NCBI GenBank assembly: GCA_027620075.1
Contig: JAQCEY010000002.1
Coordinates: 292,358-356,357 of the forward strand
DNA: 64,000 nucleotides
Direction: 5' to 3'
Origin: Pseudomonadota bacterium
Lineage (GTDB): Bacteria; Pseudomonadota; Alphaproteobacteria; Rickettsiales; UBA6187
Shown: one piece after another, positions 1 through 8,274 of the stretch
Layout: the number at the start of each line of letters is the position of its first letter
How positions within the stretch are numbered: position 1 is the stretch's first letter
Made by a program: the position numbers and the translations under genes
Notes under the pieces: generated by a model
Told to the model about the DNA's origin: nothing
Database searches by the model: none
Seen by the model: only the letters and a program-made list of their open reading frames with translations

Positions 1-1233
1 GGCAACGTTAGCTTAGAAACAATGCTAAAAGGCGTTGATTCTGTCGGTGGCGGCATTATGCCTCTTATACTTAGAGTTATTGGCGGTATTTCATTCGTTT
101 TATTCGTATTAACAATAGTGCTCGGCAAGAAAAATTCTTCAAAAGCGGCTAAAGAACAAGTGGCTGACGGTAAAGAAGCGGTATCCGACAATCAACCTCA
201 ACAGAATACGGATAGCATTCCGGCTTCTACTGAAAATAAAACTGCGGCAATTGATGACGGATTTAATTCCGATAACATTGATGATGAAGTTTTAGAAGAT
301 ATTGAAATGCAGGAAGACGGGTATGGTTACGAACCCGAAGATACCGGCAACGAAAATGCTATGCCCCCTTCTCTTGCCGCCGCCGAAGAGACTTATGACA
401 ACTTTAGCGACGACATTCCCGAAAACATAGATATGCCTTACGAAGACGACGATGACGATAACGAAGTGCCGGAAGGGATAGAGATTATAGGCGGTGATGA
501 CTTTGAAGAAGAATCACCCAGAGCGGATTCATCGGAATTTGAATCTTCACCTGAAGAATACGAGACAGAAGACGATAACGAAACCTCGGAAGGAATCGAA
601 ATTATAGAAGAAGAGCTTGATGAATTGCCTGAAACAGACGATAACGATTCCTTAGAGTTCGAGTCGCTATCTGAAGACGAACAAGAAGATGATAACGAAC
701 CTGAAGGGATTGAGATTATAGACGAAGATGACTTCGAAGAAGAAGTGCCGAAAAAAAATTCATTGGAATTTGAACCTTCATCTAAAGCACCCGAACCTGA
801 TGATAACGAAGTACCTGAAGCAATTGATATTATAGAAGAGGGACTTGATGTATTGCCTGAAACCGAAGATGATAGCCCGCTAGAGTTTGAACCGTTATCC
901 GAAGATAAACAAGAATATGACGATATTATCATTGAAGATTTTGAAGAAGAATTCAATGAAGGTGGCACTGCCGAAGCTGAAAATGCGGAAGAAGTTCCCG
1001 ACTTACCCAATCCGAGGGAATTTTTAAATAAAAACCCAAGCGGTAACGCCGAGGAAAATCTTGTGGAAGAAGATGAAGTATCATTTGAAATAGATGCCGG
1101 TAATATCCCTGATAACTTTGATCCGAATGCAGAAATGGAAATAGACACGGACGAAGATATAGAAATTGATTACGACGCATATATTGACGAAGAGCCTGAC
1201 ACTGATACCGAAAGCAATGATGAGAAAAAATAG
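1..1233 (+). CDS. Acidic tandem-repeat membrane protein, 5' end outside window
   Basis: The reading frame is open to base 1, so the gene probably starts upstream; the first ATG in the window is at 22. One hydrophobic segment (about residues 12-35 counted from that ATG) is followed by KK and a long, extremely Asp/Glu-rich tail. From base 454 the tail carries four tandem units of 39, 39, 37 and 39 residues. Each begins DDNE and contains an EGIEII-like core. The units alternate in two types (one with DDFEEE, one with EELDELPET), giving an A-B-A'-B' order. No enzymatic domain is visible. A single-span membrane protein with an acidic cytoplasmic or periplasmic tail is an inference, and I do not recognise the family. 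Confidence 0.75.
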   Translation, partial: GNVSLETMLKGVDSVGGGIMPLILRVIGGISFVLFVLTIVLGKKNSSKAAKEQVADGKEAVSDNQPQQNTDSIPASTENKTAAIDDGFNSDNIDDEVLEDIEMQEDGYGYEPEDTGNENAMPPSLAAAEETYDNFSDDIPENIDMPYEDDDDDNEVPEGIEIIGGDDFEEESPRADSSEFESSPEEYETEDDNETSEGIEIIEEELDELPETDDNDSLEFESLSEDEQEDDNEPEGIEIIDEDDFEEEVPKKNSLEFEPSSKAPEPDDNEVPEAIDIIEEGLDVLPETEDDSPLEFEPLSEDKQEYDDIIIEDFEEEFNEGGTAEAENAEEVPDLPNPREFLNKNPSGNAEENLVEEDEVSFEIDAGNIPDNFDPNAEMEIDTDEDIEIDYDAYIDEEPDTDTESNDEKK

Positions 1234-1581
1234 CCATACTCACCATACTATGGTCTGACCGTAATATCCGAGGATATAATGCAAAACTCCCTCCTCCTTT
1301 GGGAGAGGGTTGGGGTGAGGGATTTTTTCAACATATACTTTAATTACAAGCTAAGACCTCTGCATAATACGTCATCGCCTGAATTTGTGAAACAAATTAT
1401 AGGGCGATCTCATGAGATTACCCTATAATTGCCTTTGGCAATTCGGGTAATGACGAGCTTTATTTGCATTATGCAGAGGTCTTAAGCTACTGCGTTTGTT
1501 GAAACACCCCTCCCTCTTCCTAACCTTCTCCCAAAGGGAGAAGGGACTAAGATTTGAACTTTATGCAAAAGTCGCAAGCTA
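1234..1581. repeat. Intergenic region of nested inverted repeats
   Basis: No gene is visible here. Three palindromes are nested. The outer arms (about 1296-1331 and 1496-1544) are imperfect and contain CTCCCAAAGG-type sequence. A perfect 17-bp inverted repeat lies inside them at 1352-1368 and 1468-1484. The innermost core, 1370-1455, is bounded by CGTCAT and ATGACG. The core is nearly identical, in opposite orientation, to 37181-37268. The arrangement looks like repeat elements inserted one within another. Confidence 0.8.
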
Positions 1582-2004
1582 CTATTCCATAACAATATCA
1601 GCGGTTTGGATACCTTTTGAACGTAAGAATGTAAGAAGGCTCATAAGACGGTCAATCGTAGCGTTTTTATCTCCGTACACAACCACCTTCTTTTCCGGTG
1701 AGTTACCGTAAGCATCAATAAGGGATTTTTTGAATAACTCAAAATCTTCGAATTTTTGTTCATTTATTGCCCACATTTTTTCTTCTGCAAAAATGGTGAT
1801 TTTTATTGTATCTTCTTCAGTCAACACCTTTAAAGCGTCCTCTTTGTCCTCCGGAAGAGTTACATCAAAAACCTGTTGCATTGTATTGGTAGTCAGCACC
1901 AGAAAAATGATAAGCATGAACATTACATCAAGAAGAGGTGTAAGGTCGGGTATCAAATCTGACATTATTCCTTTGCGTTCGGAGCCTGAATTTACATCAA
2001 TCAT
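1582..2004 (-). CDS. exbD: Biopolymer transport protein ExbD/TolR family
   Basis: This is a 140-residue inner-membrane protein of the TonB energising complex, which passes the proton motive force to TonB. A short cytoplasmic N-terminus leads into one transmembrane helix (about 24-41) starting with the family motif PLLDVMF. Its Asp26 is the position of the essential proton-carrying Asp. A periplasmic domain follows. The gene lies 2 bp downstream of the ExbB-like gene, with tonB just upstream, so this is the last gene of a tonB-exbB-exbD operon. The TolR alternative is less likely because tonB and an outer-membrane receptor are adjacent and no tolA, tolB or pal is present. Confidence 0.93.
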   Translation of the reverse strand: MIDVNSGSERKGIMSDLIPDLTPLLDVMFMLIIFLVLTTNTMQQVFDVTLPEDKEDALKVLTEEDTIKITIFAEEKMWAINEQKFEDFELFKKSLIDAYGNSPEKKVVVYGDKNATIDRLMSLLTFLRSKGIQTADIVME

Positions 2005-2006
2005 AT

Positions 2007-2540
2007 TTAAATCTTCACGCCTTCAAGTTTTAACGAAAGCCTGTTTAACTCGGTTTCATATGCCGATATTCTTGTTTCCCTCATTCTTGCAAAGATAAAT
2101 GCGGCAAATAAACAAGGCAATGCAACGATTAAACCCGCTGCGGTCGTTAACATAGCAGTCCAAAGACCCTCTGCAATTAAAGCAGGATATACAGGCCCTT
2201 CATGTGTCGCTATTTTTTTGAAAGACTCGATAATTCCAAGCACAGTTCCAAGCAGCCCCAGCATAGGGCTAACAACGGCAATTACCCTTAATATCTTGAT
2301 ACCGAAATCATAAGGCTTTTTTGCCTGCGTTAATAAAAAAGTCGCAAGCTCGTCCCGTATGCTCTTTGGTTGCCGAGAATTTTCTTCTAAGATATGTTTT
2401 ATTTCATGGAAAACCCTACACTTGTCAACAGGCGGTAATTTTAAATAAAAGATTATACGTTCAAATATTATCGCCAACCCTATTAAGGATAGTATCATTA
2501 TCGGAATGCCAAGAAAGCCTATATATTGTAATTTATCCAT
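2007..2540 (-). CDS. exbB: MotA/TolQ/ExbB proton channel protein
   Basis: This 177-residue inner-membrane protein shows the MotA/TolQ/ExbB pattern. There is an N-terminal helix (about 8-31), a cytoplasmic loop, and two further helices (about 85-115 and 130-155). The conserved GTVLGI segment is followed by the FKKIATHEGP stretch. It would form the pentameric proton channel around ExbD and energise TonB. It is shorter than E. coli ExbB (about 244 residues), like other compact forms. It sits 6 bp after tonB and 2 bp before exbD, so co-transcription is very likely. Confidence 0.93.
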   Translation of the reverse strand: MDKLQYIGFLGIPIMILSLIGLAIIFERIIFYLKLPPVDKCRVFHEIKHILEENSRQPKSIRDELATFLLTQAKKPYDFGIKILRVIAVVSPMLGLLGTVLGIIESFKKIATHEGPVYPALIAEGLWTAMLTTAAGLIVALPCLFAAFIFARMRETRISAYETELNRLSLKLEGVKI

Positions 2541-2546
2541 TTTTTT

Positions 2547-3215
2547 CTACTTTAAAACAAATTCGTACGGAGCCTTAACCCACTGTCTGGTAGGCACGTT
2601 ATTCACATATGACGGTTCAAACTTCCACTTCCATGCAACTTGCATAACGGCTTCATCTAAAATTCTATATCCCGACGACTCAAACAACTCCACATCTTTT
2701 ATTACACCGTCAATATCAATAAGAGCCTTTATAACAACCTTTCCTTCTAAACCCAACATTAAAGCTCTTTTCGGGTATTTGGGAGAAACCCTTACACCTT
2801 TAAATGAAGCATCTTTAATAAAACTGTTATTTGCAACGTCTTTTATAGGATAATCGGTTTTTTCTTCAACCGATTCCTCAATATACTTATCTTTCACTTC
2901 TTCACGGGCTATAGGCTCTTCAAACAAGGAGGCGTTCGGCAGTGGCTTGGCAATCTCGGCTTCTTTTAATACCGCAACCTGCTTTTCAGACTTAACTATC
3001 TTTTTTAACGGCGTTTTTTCAAATGCAGGTTTAGGTTTTGTAAAATTCAGGACTACAGAAGATCTTTCAATAGCACTAATGCCGTTATCATAAAACTCCG
3101 TTTGTTTTACAAAATACAAAAATGCAGCCAGTACAACAACATGGAGCGTTAATGAAGCACCTGTAGCAGTACCTATCCGGCAGAATTTTCCACTGTTATT
3201 TAACAATACGGACAT
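2547..3215 (-). CDS. tonB: Energy transducer TonB
   Basis: This 222-residue periplasm-spanning protein has an N-terminal anchor (about 19-38) and a Lys/Glu/Pro-containing linker. The C-terminal TonB domain (about 141-222) begins with SPKYPKRALMLGLEG and contains GKVVIKALID. It couples ExbB/ExbD to outer-membrane receptors, presumably the FecA-like receptor transcribed divergently from 3371 and the receptor at 61489. The linker is less Pro-rich than in E. coli TonB. It is the first gene of the operon, and the shared 155-bp divergent region carries a Fur-box-like sequence. Confidence 0.93.
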   Translation of the reverse strand: MSVLLNNSGKFCRIGTATGASLTLHVVVLAAFLYFVKQTEFYDNGISAIERSSVVLNFTKPKPAFEKTPLKKIVKSEKQVAVLKEAEIAKPLPNASLFEEPIAREEVKDKYIEESVEEKTDYPIKDVANNSFIKDASFKGVRVSPKYPKRALMLGLEGKVVIKALIDIDGVIKDVELFESSGYRILDEAVMQVAWKWKFEPSYVNNVPTRQWVKAPYEFVLK

Positions 3216-3289
3216 GTTTTTTGATAATATTTTTTATATTATAAACCCTTATGGCGGATTTATAACAGTTTTTATTTTTTATTGCAATT

Positions 3290-3332
3290 AATAATGATTC
3301 TTATTGACATATATTTTTTCGGAGTTTATGAA
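3290..3332 (+). promoter_or_regulatory. Fur-box-like operator overlapping a promoter
   Basis: Bases 3290-3308 match about 13 of 19 positions of the classical Fur box. They overlap a TTGACA -35 hexamer (3304-3309) that is followed, after 17 bp, by TATGAA (3327-3332) as a -10. The site lies between tonB (minus) and the FecA-like receptor (plus). Iron repression of both is a reasonable inference. Alphaproteobacteria may instead use Irr/RirA, so the regulator is uncertain. Confidence 0.45.
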
Positions 3333-3370
3333 CTTGAGAATCACTTGCAAAAAAAACAAAGGAAATTAAA

Positions 3371-5566
3371 ATGGCAAATAAAATTTCACTAAAAACATTT
3401 TTAGCATCAACCTCATTGATGACTGTTATGACTACAAGTGCCTTGGCAAATACGACTAAAGAGCTTGAAAGGGTTATGGTTATAGGCGGTCAGGATAAGG
3501 TAGCGGAAATTACAGGTTCTGCCCACTATGTGGGAGAAGAAGAATTAGATAAATATAATTATAATGATATAAACCGAGTATTAAGACAGGTTCCGGGTGT
3601 AACTATTCAGGAAGAAGAAGGGTACGGAAACAGACCTAATATCGGAATCAGAGGCGGACGTTCGGAGCGTAGTGCCGATATTACTTTGATGGAAGACGGC
3701 GTACTAATCGCCCCTGCCCCATATTCTGCACCGGCGGCTTATTATTTTCCAAGAGTTGACAGAATGGAAGCCGTTGAGGTTCGTAAAGGCTCAAGTACTA
3801 TCAAATTCGGTCCTAGAACAACATCAGGTGCGGTAAATTTAGTATCAAGTTCGATTCCTGCCCAATCAGAGGGAAAGGCATTACTTGCATATGGTGATGA
3901 TAATACACAAAGAGCGCAACTAAATTACGGTAACACACACGGTAGATTCGGATATGTTATAGACTTAGGTCATGAAGCTACCGACGGCTTCAAATCAATT
4001 GACGCAGTTGGCGGTGACACGGGATTTTCGATTCAGGACGTTATGGCTAAGTTTAGGGTAACCAGCGACCCTAACGCCGAAATATACCAACATATCGAGT
4101 TTAAGGTCGGAGCTACGGAAGAAGATTCTGACGAAACTTACTTAGGTCTTTCACAAGCTGATTTTGATGCTGACCCGTTCAGAAGATACGCAGCATCACA
4201 AGTTGATAATATGGACGCAGACCACCAGCAATTCCAGATAAGACACTATATCGAGCCTACCGATAACTGGGATATAACCACCACGGCATATAGAAACCAA
4301 TTTGCACGTAACTGGTATAAACTGCAAAGTGTAGAAATCGGCGGTGCAACGCTTGGTACGGCAGATGCTATTGATAGTGCCGCATATCTTGCAGCATTAA
4401 AAGGACAGACAGACCTTGCGGGCGATGCTAATAATAACCTTGCCGTACGTGCTAATAACCGTGATTATGTTTCGCAAGGAATACAAACTAACGTGGGTCA
4501 CCAGTTTGATTATGGAAAAACAAGTCACGATATAGAATTCGGTATTCGTTACCACTATGATGAGGAAGACCGCTTCCAGCATCAGGATTTATATAGCATC
4601 ACCGGCGGCGTTATGAGCTTAACTTCAGCAGGAGCTCCGGGTAGCAACGCAAACCGTGTCGGTTCAGCCCATGCTACGGCTTTATTTATTGAAGATGAGA
4701 TAAAATATGAAAACTGGACTATAGTTCCCGGTATCCGTTATGAACATATTGAACTCAAACGTGAAAACAGGGCAAACGGTCAGGTTCATGAAAACGACCT
4801 TGATGTTGTTGTTCCGGGAATCGGAATTGCCTACCAGATAAATGATGCAACAAGCGTATTTGGTGGAGTACATAAAGGTTTTGCTCCTCCGGGACCATCT
4901 ACTAACACATCACAAGACCCCGAGGAAAGCATAAACTACGAGTTTGGAGTCCGCTTTACTGAAAATGCATTCAAAACAGAAGCTGTTGCATTTTATAATG
5001 ACTATGACAACCTGCTTGGTGAAGAAACGTTATCAGGTGGTGGCGGCACAGGTACAGGAGAGCAATTCAACGGCGGTCAGGTAGATGTTTACGGCGTTGA
5101 GATAGGTCTGGAATATGACTTTTCAGCATTACTTGACGATTCAAAATATAAATTCCCGGTCGGAATCGGCTATACATATACAAAAGCTGAATTTGGAAGC
5201 AGCTTCGATAGTGCCTTTGATGAATGGGGTAGCGTAACAGATGGCGACGAGTTGCCGTATGTTCCTGAACATCAGGTTTATATTTCGGCAGGAGTTGAGG
5301 CTGAAAAATGGGCTTTGAACGCATCTGCTAAATATGTTGACGAGATGAGAACGGTTGCCGGAAGCGGCTCTATTCCGTCAGGATCGGGTACTGATGAGCA
5401 TATAATACTTGATATAGCAGGTGAATATGAGGTTTATAAGAACACCCGTGTGTTTGCTACGCTTCATAACGTAACTGACGAGGAATATGTTGCGGCTCGA
5501 CGCCCTGCCGGAGCAAGACCGGGAGCCCCTCGTACTTTACTTGCCGGTTTAAAACTTAAATTCTAA
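3371..5566 (+). CDS. TonB-dependent receptor, FecA-like
   Basis: This is a 731-residue outer-membrane siderophore receptor. A signal peptide ends near ALA-N (about residue 26), and a TonB-box-like ERVMVIG follows. The plug (about 40-170) carries VLRQVPGV, GYGNRPNIGIRGG and VEVRKGSSTIKFGPRTT. The 22-strand barrel ends in the typical terminal Phe (LKLKF). The plug closely resembles the ferric-dicitrate (FecA-like) group, but no fecIR or fecBCDE is adjacent, so the ligand is unproven. The start is supported by AAAGGAAAT upstream. It is divergent from tonB-exbB-exbD and ends at a strong terminator. Confidence 0.93.
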   Translation: MANKISLKTFLASTSLMTVMTTSALANTTKELERVMVIGGQDKVAEITGSAHYVGEEELDKYNYNDINRVLRQVPGVTIQEEEGYGNRPNIGIRGGRSERSADITLMEDGVLIAPAPYSAPAAYYFPRVDRMEAVEVRKGSSTIKFGPRTTSGAVNLVSSSIPAQSEGKALLAYGDDNTQRAQLNYGNTHGRFGYVIDLGHEATDGFKSIDAVGGDTGFSIQDVMAKFRVTSDPNAEIYQHIEFKVGATEEDSDETYLGLSQADFDADPFRRYAASQVDNMDADHQQFQIRHYIEPTDNWDITTTAYRNQFARNWYKLQSVEIGGATLGTADAIDSAAYLAALKGQTDLAGDANNNLAVRANNRDYVSQGIQTNVGHQFDYGKTSHDIEFGIRYHYDEEDRFQHQDLYSITGGVMSLTSAGAPGSNANRVGSAHATALFIEDEIKYENWTIVPGIRYEHIELKRENRANGQVHENDLDVVVPGIGIAYQINDATSVFGGVHKGFAPPGPSTNTSQDPEESINYEFGVRFTENAFKTEAVAFYNDYDNLLGEETLSGGGGTGTGEQFNGGQVDVYGVEIGLEYDFSALLDDSKYKFPVGIGYTYTKAEFGSSFDSAFDEWGSVTDGDELPYVPEHQVYISAGVEAEKWALNASAKYVDEMRTVAGSGSIPSGSGTDEHIILDIAGEYEVYKNTRVFATLHNVTDEEYVAARRPAGARPGAPRTLLAGLKLKF

Positions 5567-5590
5567 AAATTACTTTTTTTCATTTTGTTT

Positions 5591-5627
5591 ACAGGCTCTA
5601 TTAGCAATAATAGGGCCTGTGTTTTTT
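5591..5627 (+). terminator. Rho-independent terminator of the FecA-like receptor gene
   Basis: A 13-bp stem (5591-5603 with 5608-5620, one G-T pair) has a GCAA loop and is followed by GTTTTTT. It lies 25 bp after the receptor stop codon. Confidence 0.9.
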
Positions 5628-5649
5628 AACATATTGGTGTTTATCGTGA

Positions 5650-5682
5650 ATTACAGTAAATTTGAATTTAATTTACTGTAAT
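5650..5682. repeat. Short palindrome related to longer repeat elements
   Basis: A perfect 13-bp inverted repeat has a 7-bp spacer. Bases 5655-5670 are identical to the left end (27854-27869) of the 210-bp element elsewhere in the window. It may be a solo end or a collapsed copy. It could also stop transcription of the minus-strand gene that ends at 5696. Confidence 0.7.
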
Positions 5683-5695
5683 TAGCATGGATTTA

Positions 5696-7606
5696 TTAAT
5701 ATTCCTTTATAACCTCGTAAGCTGCGTTACATTCCTCTGTTTGCATATTAATATCAAGGAAGTACCAGTTATTTTCGATTAATTCTTTGCATTTGCCTAT
5801 ATATATTATATTCGCCTCTAAGGGGTTTTGTTCGAAAAAATCTAATTTTTCTTTATATTTTGCTTCATCTAATATCTTATCGGTGTGATTAGCAAGTATA
5901 TCCGATACTACCTGACAATGCGTATCTAACTTAATCATGTTTGATTTACACCATTTTAGTTTATATTTTGCTTCTAAAATATTACTTTTGTAATGCTGCT
6001 TATAATTTTCTATCTGTTTTTTGTCTTCAGATATTTTTTCAAGCACTTTTAAAGACATTTCACAATCATGAAGGCTATGCACAATTCCTTTGACGCATTT
6101 TTCTTTTATGCCTTGAGTCATTTCAATGTTATCAAGGTAATAGCTTTCATTCTTTTTTAAAGCGTTTAGTTTTTCAAGTTCCTGTTCTTTTTTTATTCTA
6201 TTTAACCTTTTTTGTTCTGCCCTTGCGGCTTCACATTCTTCGTCTTTGATATTTTCATCATATTCATACCATTGATTTGCAAAAACAAGTTTACACCTTC
6301 CGGCAAGAAGGTCTTGCGCCTTATCGGGATTTTCTGCAAAGTATTTCCTGTAATAATTTTTATATTCTTTTTTGGCTTTTTCTCGTTCTTCTTCAAGTCT
6401 TTGTGCCGATTCCAACAACTCGGCAATAACATTTAAGGCTGCGAGGCAGTCTAAGGCTGAAACTTTGGCTCTTGTTTTATTTTCTATGCAGCTTACCATA
6501 AAATCTTCGGCTAATTTATGTTCTTTTGAAAAATAGTCGGTAAGGGACTGGTATTTTTTTGAATTAAATGAATTTGTATCGGTAATATTTTGAATGAATT
6601 GTTCTTTGTATTTACTTAATAGTTTTAATAATTCGATTTTATCATTTTTGATTTTCTGCTCATTTATGGCAGCCTGAACAGCCTGACACTCATCATTTTC
6701 TATAAAAATACTTGCACTGTTTTTTGGAGAAAACTCTTTGCATTTTGTTTTTAATAATTTTTGAGCCTCGGCAAGATTGCTTCTGAAATAATTCAAGTGC
6801 CTTTCAAATTCAACTTGATTTCTGTTTTTACTGACGGTTTCGTTATATATTTTAAATGCCGTTTCACATTTAGTGCTATCTGTTTCAATTTTTTCCTGAC
6901 ATTTTGTTACGGTATCTCTGGCAGCTAGAATGTTTCCCCTGTAGAACTCTTCAAGGGATATTTTTTTTTCTTTAATTTCTTCGTGTTCTTTTAACGCAAC
7001 GGACGCATACCGGCATATAGTCGGATCTATTTTTTGCGTCTGACAGTCGGTGTCGGTTTTCTTGGCTTCTATTATATTTCTTTTAAAGTATTCAAGATTC
7101 TTTTCAATGTTGCCGTCGATTATTTTTTGATTATTTTTTGATTGTTCTATTTCTTCCAACTCTTCTTTTGCCGCTTCACATTCGATATCATGTAGCGATG
7201 TATCCTCATCATATTGCGGATTGGAAAATAGTTCACCACACTTATTATCCATAACTTCTTCTAGTCTGTTAGGGAATTTTTTGAATAATTTTCTATAATC
7301 ATCAAATGATAATGATTCTTCTTCCGTATCAGGCGGACTTTCTTCGACAGGCTGTTCAAATACCTCTTTGATTATGGCTTGCTTTTCTTCGGATTCTTTT
7401 AGCTTTTTTAGCCCCTCTTCAGCAGCTTGGCATACTTTATTTTCAGCTTCAATATCGCTTGGACATTGTTCGCTCAATAATTTTTCTGCCTCTTCTTTAT
7501 GCAGGGTAAAATAAGATGCATTTTTTTCTACCTCTAATGCACATAAAAAAATGAGAGATATTATGCAAAATAAAACCTTTCTTGTATCGATTTTGAAAAA
7601 ATACAA
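5696..7606 (-). CDS. Exported protein with about ten Cys-pair repeats
   Basis: This 636-residue protein starts at a TTG codon and has an N-terminal hydrophobic segment (about 10-24), a signal peptide or anchor. The rest is charged, helical and made of about ten divergent modules of 45-70 residues. Each has an aromatic start (YF or YYRKYF), an N-x-x-EA segment, a Cys, a spacer of about 7-20 residues, a second Cys, and a charged helix. Two modules share the fuller pattern RCKLVFANQWYEYDEN...EECEAA and KCKELIENNWYFLDIN...EECNAA. The module loosely resembles EexN-type entry-exclusion lipoprotein repeats, but this is only a resemblance. The paired cysteines suggest disulfides in the periplasm. Function is unknown. 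Confidence 0.8.
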   Translation of the reverse strand: MYFFKIDTRKVLFCIISLIFLCALEVEKNASYFTLHKEEAEKLLSEQCPSDIEAENKVCQAAEEGLKKLKESEEKQAIIKEVFEQPVEESPPDTEEESLSFDDYRKLFKKFPNRLEEVMDNKCGELFSNPQYDEDTSLHDIECEAAKEELEEIEQSKNNQKIIDGNIEKNLEYFKRNIIEAKKTDTDCQTQKIDPTICRYASVALKEHEEIKEKKISLEEFYRGNILAARDTVTKCQEKIETDSTKCETAFKIYNETVSKNRNQVEFERHLNYFRSNLAEAQKLLKTKCKEFSPKNSASIFIENDECQAVQAAINEQKIKNDKIELLKLLSKYKEQFIQNITDTNSFNSKKYQSLTDYFSKEHKLAEDFMVSCIENKTRAKVSALDCLAALNVIAELLESAQRLEEEREKAKKEYKNYYRKYFAENPDKAQDLLAGRCKLVFANQWYEYDENIKDEECEAARAEQKRLNRIKKEQELEKLNALKKNESYYLDNIEMTQGIKEKCVKGIVHSLHDCEMSLKVLEKISEDKKQIENYKQHYKSNILEAKYKLKWCKSNMIKLDTHCQVVSDILANHTDKILDEAKYKEKLDFFEQNPLEANIIYIGKCKELIENNWYFLDINMQTEECNAAYEVIKEY

Positions 7607-7640
7607 AGCTAACCTGTGCTAAACCTGATTTAAAGAACGT

Positions 7641-8114
7641 TTAACCATTAATTTTTTTTACTTCTTCCAGCACTTCTTCTACATGACCTTTTACTTTAAC
7701 CTTTCTCCACACTTGTCTTACTATCCCTTCCTTGTCTATCAGAAAAGTTGAACGGTCGATTCCCATATATTTCTTTCCGTACATGTTTTTTTCTATCCAT
7801 GATCCGTATTTAGGGATTACATCAAGATTTTCGTCCGAAAGAAGTGTTATTTTAAGCGATTTCATGCTCTTGAAGTGTTCGTGTGTTTGCGGGTCATCTT
7901 TTGAAACACCGAAAATAATCGTATCATTTTTAGAGAATTCTTCCAACTTCTCCGTAAAGTCAATTGCCTGCTGCGTACAGCCGGGAGTGTTATCTTTCGG
8001 GTAAAAATACAGCACGATATTTTTGTTCTTTTGTTTTGATAAAGTTACTTCATCAAATTTATCCGATTTTAATGTAAAATCAGGTGCTTTTTCGCCTTGT
8101 CCTGCCGTGTTCAT
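7641..8114 (-). CDS. bcp: Thioredoxin-dependent peroxiredoxin, BCP/PrxQ type
   Basis: This 157-residue peroxiredoxin reduces H2O2 and organic peroxides. The thioredoxin fold carries the signature YPKDNTPGCTQQ with peroxidatic Cys46. The resolving Cys found five residues later in many BCPs is Ile51 here, and no other Cys exists, so it must act as a 1-Cys enzyme needing an external thiol. The YMGIDRSTFLID segment is typical of the family, and length is normal. AGGAAGAGG lies just upstream of the ATG. It may be co-transcribed with the downstream Cys-repeat gene, 34 bp away. Confidence 0.93.
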   Translation of the reverse strand: MNTAGQGEKAPDFTLKSDKFDEVTLSKQKNKNIVLYFYPKDNTPGCTQQAIDFTEKLEEFSKNDTIIFGVSKDDPQTHEHFKSMKSLKITLLSDENLDVIPKYGSWIEKNMYGKKYMGIDRSTFLIDKEGIVRQVWRKVKVKGHVEEVLEEVKKING

Positions 8115-8274
8115 AAAAATCCTCTTCCTTATTTTTAATATATACTTTATACATACTTAAATTTTGATACACTCATTATTTACCTGTGTAAAATAGTTTT
8201 TTTTAATGTACAATCTTTTATAGATTTAGGATTGTTCGATAAATATAGATTTTATTCAAAATTAGCAAATAACA

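Noticed and set aside
454..915. Possible CRISPR-like array
   Set aside because: The repeats are in-frame coding units of 37-39 residues with diverged DNA, with no constant short repeat and no spacers.
438..1148. Long Ser-rich open frame on the minus strand
   Set aside because: It is the antisense of the GAA/GAT-rich acidic repeats; such codons read as Ser/Phe-type codons without stops in reverse. No ribosome site or known domain.
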